NCBI GenBank assembly: GCA_041655755.1
Contig: JBBAEY010000002.1
Location: 7,228 to 71,227, forward strand
Origin: JAAYFT01 sp041655755
GTDB lineage: Bacteria; Bacillota; Clostridia; Tissierellales; Tissierellaceae
Reading direction: 5' to 3'
Length of the DNA stretch: 64,000 bases
Shown here: one piece after another, positions 45,151-54,233 of the stretch
Numbering within the stretch: position 1 is the stretch's first letter
How the letters are laid out: each line of letters begins with the position of its first letter
Notes under the pieces: generated by a model
What the model saw: the letters and a program-made list of their open reading frames with translations, nothing else
Databases searched by the model: none
Told to the model about the DNA's origin: nothing
Program-made: the position numbers and the translations under genes

Positions 45151-46125
45151 TTATCTAATATACCTATTTACGTCCTTTAAATCTATACCGGGGTGAAGTG
45201 CCATATTTAGGCCATTGGCGATTATAATGGATAGGTCATCTATTACTGAATCTATGTCTGTTGGAGTAACTACTACATTTTCCATATAGGGGTTTAGGAC
45301 CTCCTTTATGAAGCAATATTTTTCTTCTGATTCTATATTTGCCAGGAGCTGGTAGAGCTCATCGCCTTCCTCTGCCTCCCCCTGTAAAACATCTATAATT
45401 AGGTCTAGGCTATCATTTACTATGGTAGCAGCATCTACGACAGTTGGTATGCCTATGGCCATAACAGGTATGCCTAAGCTTTCCTCATTTATCTCCATTC
45501 TTTTATTTCCCACGCCTGAACCCGGGTTAATTCCTGTATCTGAAATTTGTATAGATGTGGATACCCTATTCATTTTTCTTGAAGCCAGGGCATCTACGGC
45601 GATTATCAGGTCAGGCTCTAGCTTTTCAACTACTCCCTTTACTATTTCGCTAGTTTCTATTCCAGTTATCCCCATGACCCCCGGCGACAGGGCAGCCACA
45701 TTAGCTACGGTTTCGTCAATCTCCTTCTTGTAGTTAATGAAAAATTGTCTGGTTACTAAAACCCTGTTAACTACCTTGGGACCAAGGGCATCTGGCGTTA
45801 TATTCCAATTTCCAAGGCCAACAATTAAAATCTTGCTATTGGGATGGTTCATACCTAGTCCCTTAATCTCCCTAGCCACCACCTGGGAAATTTCGTCCTT
45901 TAAATCCTCGTCTGTCCTGTTTAATTTGGGCACGTCGATAGTTATGTAATTACCCAGTGGCTTCCCCATGTTTTCGCTTCCCTTTTTGTCTAAGATTCTC
46001 ACCCTAGTAATTTCATAAAATTCGTTTTTTTCATTTTCAACCCCAATGCCCTCTGAATCTTCATTGAAACTTTCCTTATACAGTTCCCTATTCTCCACTG
46101 CCAAGTCTGTACGAATCTTATACAT
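45151..46125 (-). CDS. gpr: Germination protease GPR
   Basis: 324 residues. IRTDLAVENRELYKE at the N-terminus includes the autoprocessed propeptide. GLGNWNITPDALGPKVV and GVMGITGIET are core blocks of the aspartic-like GPR fold. It degrades small acid-soluble spore proteins during germination. The gene is divergent from rpsT. I could not define a convincing sigma-F/G promoter. Confidence 0.95.
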   Translation of the reverse strand: MYKIRTDLAVENRELYKESFNEDSEGIGVENEKNEFYEITRVRILDKKGSENMGKPLGNYITIDVPKLNRTDEDLKDEISQVVAREIKGLGMNHPNSKILIVGLGNWNITPDALGPKVVNRVLVTRQFFINYKKEIDETVANVAALSPGVMGITGIETSEIVKGVVEKLEPDLIIAVDALASRKMNRVSTSIQISDTGINPGSGVGNKRMEINEESLGIPVMAIGIPTVVDAATIVNDSLDLIIDVLQGEAEEGDELYQLLANIESEEKYCFIKEVLNPYMENVVVTPTDIDSVIDDLSIIIANGLNMALHPGIDLKDVNRYIR

Positions 46126-46190
46126 TATATTCTCCTCTCAAATTTTAATCCTTCTTTTTATATTTTTATCCATTATAATCTTAAATATCC

Positions 46191-46219
46191 TTGCATTTTA
46201 TAGCACTTCGTGGTAAAAT
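46191..46219 (+). promoter_or_regulatory. Sigma-A promoter of rpsT
   Basis: TTGCAT (46191-46196), 17-base spacer, TAAAAT (46214-46219), about 30 bases before the rpsT start codon. Confidence 0.75.
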
Positions 46220-46250
46220 ATCTTTTGTTAGATTAGAGGAGGTGAAAATA

Positions 46251-46514
46251 TTGGCAAATATTAAATCTGCTAAAAAGAGAATTCTTATTACTAGGAATAG
46301 GACTGCAATAAACAAGGCTAAAAAATCGGAAATTAAAACATATATTAAGAAATTTGAATCAGCAATTGTCAAGGGAAATATCGATGAGGCCAAGGCACTG
46401 TTGAAAACTATTGATAAAAAGCTTAAAAGAGCTGCTCACAAAAATATTCTTCACAAAAATAACGCTTCAAGGAAGGTTAGCCGCCTAACGAAGAAACTGA
46501 ATAAAGCAATCTAA
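46251..46514 (+). CDS. rpsT: 30S ribosomal protein S20
   Basis: 87 residues, Lys/Arg-rich, ANIKSAKKRILITRNRTAIN is the S20 N-terminus. The start is TTG at 46251, preceded by AGAGGAGGTG; an upstream in-frame ATG at 46191 overlaps the promoter. One of two plus-strand genes here. Confidence 0.96.
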   Translation: MANIKSAKKRILITRNRTAINKAKKSEIKTYIKKFESAIVKGNIDEAKALLKTIDKKLKRAAHKNILHKNNASRKVSRLTKKLNKAI

Positions 46515-46526
46515 TCCATAAAATAA

Positions 46527-46550
46527 AACTTCGGGTGGCCGAAGTTTTTT
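46527..46550 (+). terminator. Terminator of rpsT
   Basis: AACTTCGG-GTGG-CCGAAGTT followed by TTTT. It lies between the convergent rpsT and holA genes. Confidence 0.92.
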
Positions 46551-46553
46551 ACA

Positions 46554-47585
46554 TTAAATCAGGTAGGACAAGTGAATAATCAACATTTCCAAGGCTAGTT
46601 TTTCATCATGTGAACTAGTCTTTTGTTTAATGTCTAATTCCAATATATAGTCCATTGCCTTCATTAAATTGTCCTTGTGAAAGGATTTGGATTCAGAAGA
46701 TATTTTTCTAAACTCATAATCTTTAATCTGTAGCTTCTTTTGAATACTTCCTCCATCGTCTCCCCTTTCCCTATAGAGCTTGTAGGCTAAAATAAGCCTT
46801 ATTTGCCGAATAATCATAAAAAGTATTCTTTGTATGGGTTCATTGGAGATATACATTTCGTTGAAAATCCTCAGAGCACTATCCCTGTCCCTTTTATTTA
46901 TGGCAGCAAGTAAATTAAAGATATTACCGTCCAGGGTCTTGACTAGGGCTGTTTCTATGTCCTCCTTCCTTATTTCCTCCTGTCCAGTATAATTGACTAG
47001 CTTGGCAATTTCATTTTCCAAATCGTATAGGGTCTTTCTACTATTGTAATCTCCATAGGCGGACTCCTGTAGAAAATAAGTAATGTTTGAATAGGAAATA
47101 GCCCTACCATGTTTTTTAAACTCTTTTTCCACCCATGAATTTAGGTCCCTCCCCCTCAAGCTGCCAAAGTCTACAATTCCTCCTAGGGCCTTTACGGCCT
47201 TATATAGTTTTGTAGTCTTCTTTAAATTGTTAAATTTATCGACTATAATCAAGCAGGTGGAGGACTCTAATTTGCCAATATAGGAGCTAAGGTCCTCATC
47301 TAATTCCTTGGGGTCATCTTCCATCATTTCCCCTATATCTTTCAAGACGACCAGCTTCTTCTCTGCCATAAATGGAAGGGTTTCACAGGCATTGAATACC
47401 TCATTAAAGCCCTGCTCCTTCCCCTCTACAATGGCATAGTTCAATTCTTCTAGGGACTTGTCTATATACCTTAATTTGAGGCTCTCCAGGGCCCTGTCCT
47501 TGAGGTATGTCTCTTGGCCTGTAAACAGGTAGACCGATAAGATCTTGTTTGCTTTTAGGTCTTTTAAAAATTCAGCATAATTCAT
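46554..47585 (-). CDS. holA: DNA polymerase III delta subunit
   Basis: 343 residues. N-terminal domain begins KILSVYLFTGQETYLKDRAL, with the helical C-terminal collar (IIRQIRLILAYKLYRE). It opens the sliding clamp for loading. The start overlaps comEC's end by 14 bases, and convergent rpsT sits beyond it. Confidence 0.94.
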   Translation of the reverse strand: MNYAEFLKDLKANKILSVYLFTGQETYLKDRALESLKLRYIDKSLEELNYAIVEGKEQGFNEVFNACETLPFMAEKKLVVLKDIGEMMEDDPKELDEDLSSYIGKLESSTCLIIVDKFNNLKKTTKLYKAVKALGGIVDFGSLRGRDLNSWVEKEFKKHGRAISYSNITYFLQESAYGDYNSRKTLYDLENEIAKLVNYTGQEEIRKEDIETALVKTLDGNIFNLLAAINKRDRDSALRIFNEMYISNEPIQRILFMIIRQIRLILAYKLYRERGDDGGSIQKKLQIKDYEFRKISSESKSFHKDNLMKAMDYILELDIKQKTSSHDEKLALEMLIIHLSYLI

Positions 47586-50019
47586 AGGGGGTCAACCTTT
47601 CCTTTCTAGTTAAATATATTTTCGTTAGAATATATTGGGCTAGGAAGATTCCAAGATAAAAGGATATGATCAAGGAATTGTCAGTGATAAAGTCAATTAT
47701 TCCCGGCTTATCAAGCAAAAATGGCCTAATCAGAATTTTGTCCCTATACAATTTTACCCTTATCATCCCATCAATATCCGTCCTGTAAATCTCCGTGCCC
47801 ATATTGTCGTATCTTTCCAAGACTTCCCCACTTGGATGACCATAGAAATTATTTCTTCCAACTGAAATCACTGCAGCCTTGGGTCTGGTAATATTTAATA
47901 ATTCTTCAGTAGATGAACTTATACTGCCATGATGGGGAACCTTTATTAAATCTATGGATCCACCTAGCTTATCCAACAACCTTGACTCAGCCTCTTCCTC
48001 CATATCCCCCGTAAACAATATTCTCTGCCCATAATGGGAAAATAAGAATACTAGGGAAAGATTGTTGTCGCTTAGGTCCTCATATCTCATATCCTTATTT
48101 GGGCTTATGATTTCTATGTAGCTATTCCTATCGATTATTATCCTATCCTTTTCACTTAATAGTAGGTAGGGCCTAGACCTTTCCTTAATTCCCCGAAAAA
48201 TATCGCTTTCCTCATCCTCATAAGAAATAAAGATATGGTCAATTTCTAAATTGTCCATTAAAATAGGCAGTCCCCTGCTATGGTCAAGGTCAAAGTGAGT
48301 AATGAAAACACCCTTTAGCCTTTTTATCCCTAGTTTCTCCAAATAGGGCAGGGTAATATTCTCCCCTATATCAAAGGAATCAAATATGTTTCCCCCTGTA
48401 TCTACCAAATAATTCCCCTTTCTAGTCCTAATCAAGATACTATCTCCCTGACCCACATCTATAAAATGAATTTCCGCTGTCCTATCAGTAAATATGAAAA
48501 GTCCATTAAATATGACTATAACTAGGAGATAAACCCCAAGGACTTTTTTCACCTTGTAGTCCAGGTATTTGAGGTCTATTACCCTAAATAGAAAAAGGAG
48601 TAGGGTAAAGTAGATGATGAATTCAAAAATATTAGGGGAATGGATCCTTATTATGCCTATACCAATATCATAAAACAAGTCCGCCATAAGGCCTTCCAGG
48701 CTCAGTATTAGGTTTAAAACTTTCCCAACTACAAGGTTTAACCCAGCTAGGGAATAGGATAAGGCAAGCATTGTAGTCCCAATAATCAAAGACAAGCCCA
48801 GGAAAGGTGCTAGGATTAGATTGGAAAATAGGCTTATCAAGTAAATCCTATTGAAATAGTAGGCCTGTAGCGGTAATAAGCCTATTTGCACTGCCAAAAG
48901 ACCTGAGAGGGTTGCCGTGATTTTCCCATCATAGAAATACAATAGCTCCCTAATCTTTGGTGTAAAGTAAATTATTGAAAAGCTAGCAGCAAATGACAAT
49001 TGAAATCCTAGGTTAAATATCCACATGGGCCTAATAAGTAGGAGGACAAAAAAAGAAAAAAATAGGCTATTAATAGAATCATAGGGCTCTGCAAATATAA
49101 AGGCAATATAGGAAATACTCAGCATTATATTGGCCCTCAATATCGATGGCGGAAAGCCGATTAAGTAGCCGTAAAACCAAATAATCAAGAGGACAATGAT
49201 CAGGCTATACCTCCTCTTGACCCCTAGATTGGAAAGAAAAAATATTAAGAAAGCAGATATTATTCCTATATGCAGACCTGACACAGCTAGTATATGGGCC
49301 AGTCCCAGTTCCCTGTATTTTAAAATGTCTTCATCTTCCAGATAAGAGTACCGGCCAAGTAAAATCCCCTTCATCAAAGAGCTGTTTTCCCTACTCAAAT
49401 GGCTGTCGAAGAGGTCCTCAACCTTCCCTACAAAGGCCTCTCTCATAGAGTATTTTAACCCCTTATGACTGCTATCTAATTCTATTATAGAATGCTCGTC
49501 AATATTAATAGTTGTGTAGACCTTGTTGGTCATCAAATGAAGCTTGTAGTTGAATAAGGAGGGGTTTGTATTTTGCAAGGCCTCCTTGGGCCTTGCCCAA
49601 AATGTCAGCCTATCTCCTATTCGCAGCTCTCTGTCTCCAAACAATTTTAAAACAGTCTTTTCCTTTATCCTTCTAATTGAGGAGCCTTCAACTATGCTGT
49701 CCACATGCAGTATGTATTTTCCGGCCTCTTCATCTACCCAAGATACCTGCTCTACAGTAGCCTTAAGTATTAATTCCCTTCCTATGGCAGACCCTAGACT
49801 TGTATCCTTGCTGCTACTAGACCCAAGAATCGTACCCAAAAGGAAAAAAACAATGAAAACTACTGGATAATTAAACCTAGCTTTTATGATTAAAATGCTG
49901 AATATAAGCAGGGATATAGCCAGTAATATTAGTCCATACACCATATCAAAAGTAAAAAAATAGGATAAAATTATTCCCAAGGCCAAGGGGATTGAGAATA
50001 GAATAAAAGGTCTTTGCAT
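47572..50019 (-). CDS. comEC: ComEC/Rec2-family DNA internalisation protein
   Basis: About 815 residues. N-terminal OB/DUF4131 region, a central competence channel (HILAVSGLHIGIISAFLIFF) with about ten helices, and a C-terminal metallo-beta-lactamase domain with FIDVGQGDSILI, THFDLDHSRG and VPHHGS. It transports single-stranded DNA during uptake. ATG at 50019 is five bases from GGAGG; the GTG at 50031 overlaps that site. The domain set is complete, so the gene looks intact. Confidence 0.93.
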   Translation of the reverse strand: MQRPFILFSIPLALGIILSYFFTFDMVYGLILLAISLLIFSILIIKARFNYPVVFIVFFLLGTILGSSSSKDTSLGSAIGRELILKATVEQVSWVDEEAGKYILHVDSIVEGSSIRRIKEKTVLKLFGDRELRIGDRLTFWARPKEALQNTNPSLFNYKLHLMTNKVYTTINIDEHSIIELDSSHKGLKYSMREAFVGKVEDLFDSHLSRENSSLMKGILLGRYSYLEDEDILKYRELGLAHILAVSGLHIGIISAFLIFFLSNLGVKRRYSLIIVLLIIWFYGYLIGFPPSILRANIMLSISYIAFIFAEPYDSINSLFFSFFVLLLIRPMWIFNLGFQLSFAASFSIIYFTPKIRELLYFYDGKITATLSGLLAVQIGLLPLQAYYFNRIYLISLFSNLILAPFLGLSLIIGTTMLALSYSLAGLNLVVGKVLNLILSLEGLMADLFYDIGIGIIRIHSPNIFEFIIYFTLLLFLFRVIDLKYLDYKVKKVLGVYLLVIVIFNGLFIFTDRTAEIHFIDVGQGDSILIRTRKGNYLVDTGGNIFDSFDIGENITLPYLEKLGIKRLKGVFITHFDLDHSRGLPILMDNLEIDHIFISYEDEESDIFRGIKERSRPYLLLSEKDRIIIDRNSYIEIISPNKDMRYEDLSDNNLSLVFLFSHYGQRILFTGDMEEEAESRLLDKLGGSIDLIKVPHHGSISSSTEELLNITRPKAAVISVGRNNFYGHPSGEVLERYDNMGTEIYRTDIDGMIRVKLYRDKILIRPFLLDKPGIIDFITDNSLIISFYLGIFLAQYILTKIYLTRKERLTPYELC

Positions 50020-50031
50020 GAAATCCTCCAC

Positions 50032-50112
50032 TTATCTTTTCCTGTGCATTCGATTTAGGCTCCATATAAGTATAATTAAACCCAATAAAACCATCATATG
50101 TCCATCAGGCAT
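50032..50112 (-). CDS. 26-residue single-helix peptide upstream of comEC
   Basis: ATG at 50112 starts MPDGHMMVLLGLIILIWSLN, then RMHRKR and stop: one hydrophobic helix with a basic tail. AAGGG precedes the ATG at fair spacing, and its TAA is followed directly by the comEC ribosome site, so comEC translation may be coupled to it. Unrecognised. Confidence 0.45.
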   Translation of the reverse strand: MPDGHMMVLLGLIILIWSLNRMHRKR

Positions 50113-50249
50113 AGTATCAATCCCTTGCAATTTTCTATAATTATATCACGATTTGAAAGGCAAAAGCAAACCCCGACAAAAATATTTCATTATGGTTTTT
50201 GAGCTTTTATGGTAATATATACTTATACTTATATAAGGGGCTGATAAGG

Positions 50250-51449
50250 GTGACCGAAAAATTATTTTTAACTAATCCCTACCTGAGGGAAATAGATGCG
50301 AGGATTACGGAAAAGATTTATAAGGATGATAAGTACTACATTAGACTAAATAGAACTATATTTTACCCCCACCTATCTGGGGGACAACCCGGCGACAAGG
50401 GCACTATTAATGGTGTGAAACTACTAGAGGTATATGAGGAAGATCAGGATATAATCCATGTAGTCGGTGAAAACATTCAAAGCGACAAGGTTGTCCTCAA
50501 TATTAATTGGAATAATAGGCTGGACAACATGCAGCAGCATACTGGCCAGCACCTTCTCTCCGCTGCATTCTACAAGCTATATGGTGGGGAAACCGTAGGT
50601 TTTCACATAGGATCTGACTATGTATATATCGATATTACCCTGGCTGACCTGACAGAAGAAGAGGCTGAAAAGGTGGAAGTCTATGCCAATAGGGTTATAT
50701 ACTCTAACTTCAAGATTGAATCCTATTATATAGAGAAAGAAGATATAGAAAAAATACCCGTTAGAAAGCAACCAACTGTAAACTCCAATATAAGAATTGT
50801 AGAAATCGATAATATTGACTTTTCCCCATGTAGCGGTACCCATTTAAGGCAAACCGGTGAAATAGGCCTAATTAAAATTAGAAAATGGGAAAGATACAAG
50901 GGAAACATAAGGCTGGAATTTGTCTGCGGTCAAAGGGCCTTGCAGGACTATAGTTGGAAAAACAAGGCCATCAAGGATATATCCCTACTTTTATCATCTA
51001 GGGATAGGGATATTGGCGAAAAGGTAGATATTCTTTATAGGCAAAAATCAGATCTAGAAAAAGAAAATAGAAGGCTTAGAGAGGAGATTATTAAATATAG
51101 GGGAGAGGATTTGCTGAGGAGGTCCTTCAAACTTAAGGAGATAGCCATAGTCTCAGATATATTTGATGGCTTGGACCTGAAAGAGTTGAATTCACTATCG
51201 GTATATTTAGATAAGACAGGCCCTAGCATACATTTATTTGGGATTAGAAATGAAAATACTGGACAATTTCTACTATCTGTACCCAAGGATATTGGAATTA
51301 ATTTAAAGGAAATAATGAAAAAGACCAGAGAAAATTATGATATCAAAGGTGGTGGCAGCCCTAATTCCATACAGGGAAAATGCTCCCCTGAGGACCTAGA
51401 GCCTATCTTAAATCATTTTTATAAACTAATCAAGGATGCTATGGAGTAA
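50250..51449 (+). CDS. Alanyl-tRNA editing protein AlaX-type with DHHA1 domain
   Basis: 399 residues. Editing-domain zinc motifs HTGQHLLSAAF (HxxxH) and CSGTHLR (CxxxH), a coiled segment (LEKENRRLREEII), and a C-terminal DHHA1 domain with GGGSPNSIQG. It lacks the aminoacylation core, so it should hydrolyse mischarged Ser/Gly-tRNA-Ala in trans. Start taken as GTG at 50250 with AAGGGG upstream; an in-frame ATG at 50199 adds 17 residues that do not resemble the family. Divergent from comEC. Confidence 0.88.
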   Translation: MTEKLFLTNPYLREIDARITEKIYKDDKYYIRLNRTIFYPHLSGGQPGDKGTINGVKLLEVYEEDQDIIHVVGENIQSDKVVLNINWNNRLDNMQQHTGQHLLSAAFYKLYGGETVGFHIGSDYVYIDITLADLTEEEAEKVEVYANRVIYSNFKIESYYIEKEDIEKIPVRKQPTVNSNIRIVEIDNIDFSPCSGTHLRQTGEIGLIKIRKWERYKGNIRLEFVCGQRALQDYSWKNKAIKDISLLLSSRDRDIGEKVDILYRQKSDLEKENRRLREEIIKYRGEDLLRRSFKLKEIAIVSDIFDGLDLKELNSLSVYLDKTGPSIHLFGIRNENTGQFLLSVPKDIGINLKEIMKKTRENYDIKGGGSPNSIQGKCSPEDLEPILNHFYKLIKDAME

Positions 51450-51480
51450 AGGGCAGCTTAAATCTGCCCTTGTTTTATTA
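51449..51480 (+). terminator. Terminator between alaX-type gene and ATPase gene
   Basis: AAGGGCAG-CTTAAAT-CTGCCCTT followed by GTTTTATTA. It overlaps the stop codons of both convergent genes. Confidence 0.85.
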
Positions 51481-52534
51481 GATTCAGTATTTCATTGTAA
51501 ATCTTTTCCCTTTCCCTGTCTATCAGCGTATAATCGATGGAGCTTCTGTAGGATCTTTCCAGGGCCTTATGGTTTTCTTTGGCCTCTCTAAGATTTTTTA
51601 TTCCACCTTCTATAAGTAGATTCAGGGCGTTTATATCATCTTCATTTGTCTTTCTATTGCTTATATAGCTATTCAAATCTATTTCCTCTTTTGCAAATTT
51701 AGACCCCAGCTCATTGGAAGTAATTACAGAGTCAAGTTCCTTAATATATATGGTTTCAATTTTCTTTGGAAACATAGGGTTGTGGTAAATTTCCATTTCA
51801 AAGTTTCTGAGCCTAGCCTCCTCCAGTATCCTATTAAGCAAATATGATTTACCAGTTCCCATATCCCCTTTTATAAAAAATACATCTTCCACCCATTTTA
51901 AAATTGTATATGTGTAGTCTGTAAAGCCTTCTGGTGTATAGGCTGAAGAGAATAAATCCCTTTGTTTGAAACCATTGGATTTTTTAGGAATGGGAAGTTT
52001 TGAAAAAATAATTTCAATCACCTTTCTACTTTGATTATTTAATCCCCTAATATCTAAAGTCCTGGCATTTTCTTTGTCAATTTGTTCTGCAATAATATTG
52101 GCAGCCTTGAAGTAGTTAAAACATTTTTCGTAGGCATACTTGTTTTTTAGTTTGGTAGCCCTAATTGCCTCCTCTTCCTTTTTTAATTTATCAGTATCGA
52201 TGGAAACTGCAAGGTCAACTATCCTATCTGACAAGCCCGGATACAAAGGGTCTATTGTGTGAGGCGGAGTCCCATCTATTATTGCAACTCCAATACCATC
52301 TATAACTACAGCATCTATGGACCCCGGATCAGATGGGCAGTGGTGGTATTCAATGGAATATCCCTTGTCAAACATCCTCTCTGCAATGGCCTTCATCAAT
52401 GAAGACTTTCCACCCCCTGGCATTCCTTTTAAAATATATAGCCTATTTCTCTGATTGCTGATTATATTATCGTGGAGGGAATAAAGCCCCTGGGAAGTAT
52501 TCCCCCCTGGAAACATCCTGCGTATTACTTGCAT
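51458..52534 (-). CDS. Double P-loop ATPase (PRK06851-like)
   Basis: 358 residues with two nucleotide-binding loops, GMPGGGKSSLMK near the N-terminus and GDMGTGKSYLLN near residue 220. The N-terminus MQVIRRMFPGGNTSQG matches the uncharacterised PRK06851 group of spore formers. The role is unknown. AAGGAGG precedes the ATG. Next gene upstream is the MATE exporter, 60 bases away. Confidence 0.8.
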   Translation of the reverse strand: MQVIRRMFPGGNTSQGLYSLHDNIISNQRNRLYILKGMPGGGKSSLMKAIAERMFDKGYSIEYHHCPSDPGSIDAVVIDGIGVAIIDGTPPHTIDPLYPGLSDRIVDLAVSIDTDKLKKEEEAIRATKLKNKYAYEKCFNYFKAANIIAEQIDKENARTLDIRGLNNQSRKVIEIIFSKLPIPKKSNGFKQRDLFSSAYTPEGFTDYTYTILKWVEDVFFIKGDMGTGKSYLLNRILEEARLRNFEMEIYHNPMFPKKIETIYIKELDSVITSNELGSKFAKEEIDLNSYISNRKTNEDDINALNLLIEGGIKNLREAKENHKALERSYRSSIDYTLIDREREKIYNEILNLIKQGQI

Positions 52535-52594
52535 AATAAAACCTCCTTAGGGATTGTATAGTACAATCTATTCTAAAGAGGCCTTTTTGGTGAA

Positions 52595-53956
52595 TTATCT
52601 ATTGGCTCCTACTACTTCCCTTTTCCATCCATGTATCTTGTACATATATATCCCATATATGCATGCTATCAGATTGCTAAAGCTCATGGAAAACCAAATC
52701 CCAGGAGAGCCGAAGTTGGTAAAATGCTTAAATATTAGTATCATAGGTAGCCTAATAGCCCATAACCTGCCTATCTCCATGTACATGGAGTACTTTGTGT
52801 TACCTGACCCCTGAAAGATCCCCTGCAAGACACTGAACATGCCCATGAGAGGCATAGAAAATGCAACAAATTTCATATAGGTGATACTTTGGACTATTAC
52901 CTCTGGGTCATCCTTAGATTGAATAAAAAATGCTACAATGAGTTTATTGAAGATGAACAAAAGAACACCACCCAATAAGCCTATATAAAGGGCGATTTTC
53001 GATGACTTCTTAAAGGCCTCTGTGGCCCTATCAAGACTACCTGCACCTAGGTTTTGCCCTATAACTGCCGTAAGTGCAGCCCCAACCCCCATGGCTGGCT
53101 GCATTACAAGATTTGTGACCCTATTTACCATGCCAAAGGCAGCCAGGGTAGCAGTGCCATAGGATACGATAAAACCATTTAGTGTCATAAAACCTATGGA
53201 TGCACCTACCTGTCCGATGGACGCTGGCAAGCCAACCCTTGCAATTTCCGTTAAAATCCCTTGGTTAAATTTAAAATCCTTGAAATCGGGTTTCAGCATA
53301 TTGTCCTTAAAAATAAGCCTTATGCCGTATAAGGCCAATATAACCCTAGACAATACCGTAGCCCAGGCAGCCCCTGCTATACCCATATTGAAGGTAAATA
53401 TAAAGATTGGGTCGAGTATGACATTGATTATGGCGGCAACTCCACTTAGTATTGTCGGAGTGACGGTATTTCCTTGGGCGTTCATTATAGAGTTAATGTT
53501 AAAATACAAAAATAAAAAAGGAAGGTCTAGGAATGTTATTTTCAGGTATGTATTTGCCAATTGTGCAAATTCGCCTTGGCCACCCATGAGTTTTATTATA
53601 TATGGGCTTGTAGTTAGGCCCACTATTGTAAATACTATGGATAGTATAAGGGAGGCCCCTATTAACTGACCTGTGTATTCCCTAGCTTCAGTAGTCCTTC
53701 CTGCACCTATTAGTTGAGAAAGTAGTGATGTACCTGCCACTGATAAACCAATGCCGATGGCAATAAATAAAAAGTTTACCGGCCATACGAAGGAGGTCGC
53801 TGCAAAATGCACTGATGAAATTTTACTGACCCATATTCCATCCACTAAATTGTATAAGGTCTGTATAATGCTATTAATCATAATGGGAACAGATAGGCTT
53901 ATTAAAACCTTGTATATATCGCCTTTTAATATTAGTTCTGTTTTCTCCTGCTTCAC
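52595..53956 (-). CDS. MATE family multidrug efflux transporter
   Basis: About 453 residues with 12 predicted helices in two NorM/DinF-like halves (LYNLVDGIWVSKI near the start, GMVNRVTNLVMQPAMGVG in the second). MATE proteins export drugs using Na+ or H+. GTG at 53956 has AAGGTGA seven bases upstream; an ATG at 53977 lies before that site and is less likely. Confidence 0.9.
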   Translation of the reverse strand: MKQEKTELILKGDIYKVLISLSVPIMINSIIQTLYNLVDGIWVSKISSVHFAATSFVWPVNFLFIAIGIGLSVAGTSLLSQLIGAGRTTEAREYTGQLIGASLILSIVFTIVGLTTSPYIIKLMGGQGEFAQLANTYLKITFLDLPFLFLYFNINSIMNAQGNTVTPTILSGVAAIINVILDPIFIFTFNMGIAGAAWATVLSRVILALYGIRLIFKDNMLKPDFKDFKFNQGILTEIARVGLPASIGQVGASIGFMTLNGFIVSYGTATLAAFGMVNRVTNLVMQPAMGVGAALTAVIGQNLGAGSLDRATEAFKKSSKIALYIGLLGGVLLFIFNKLIVAFFIQSKDDPEVIVQSITYMKFVAFSMPLMGMFSVLQGIFQGSGNTKYSMYMEIGRLWAIRLPMILIFKHFTNFGSPGIWFSMSFSNLIACIYGIYMYKIHGWKREVVGANR

Positions 53957-54062
53957 GATGCACTCACCTTTCTCCATTAATTCGAGTTCCTAAATAATTT
54001 TAATCTCTTGATTATTATAGCAAAAGAAAGGTATATTAACAACGTGAATTTTGATAAATAAA

Positions 54063-54164
54063 TTATTCAGCGATAATGAGTTTGGAAAATCCATAGTTCT
54101 TATAGAGTTCAAGGACTGTCCTAAGATGGACATAGGTCTTACCTATGCAGGTGGATAGAAAGGC
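54063..54164 (-). pseudogene. Possible remnant of a protein-coding gene
   Basis: An open stretch of 33 codons translates to a coding-like string ending LRTVLELYKNYGFSKLIIAE, then TAA, with a stop directly in front and no start or ribosome site. It looks like the C-terminal tail of a degraded protein; I cannot name the family. Confidence 0.3.
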
Positions 54165-54179
54165 CTAGATTATTTAAAA

Positions 54180-54211
54180 GGAAAAAGCAGCCCACCACTA
54201 AGGATAGGCTA
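54180..54211 (-). terminator. Probable terminator of the SLH protein gene
   Basis: AGCC-TAT-CC-TTAGT-GG-TG-GGCT stem followed by GCTTTTTCC on the minus strand, about 25 bases past the stop. Confidence 0.55.
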
Positions 54212-54233
54212 CTAGGCATCTGCATCAAGATCA

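Noticed and set aside
46126..46190. Sigma-F/G promoter for gpr
   Set aside because: GGATATT and ATAAAAAT-like boxes are present, but the -10 does not fit well enough to annotate.
53196..53669. 157-codon plus-strand frame opposite the MATE exporter
   Set aside because: Shadow of the membrane-helix codons; no ribosome site.
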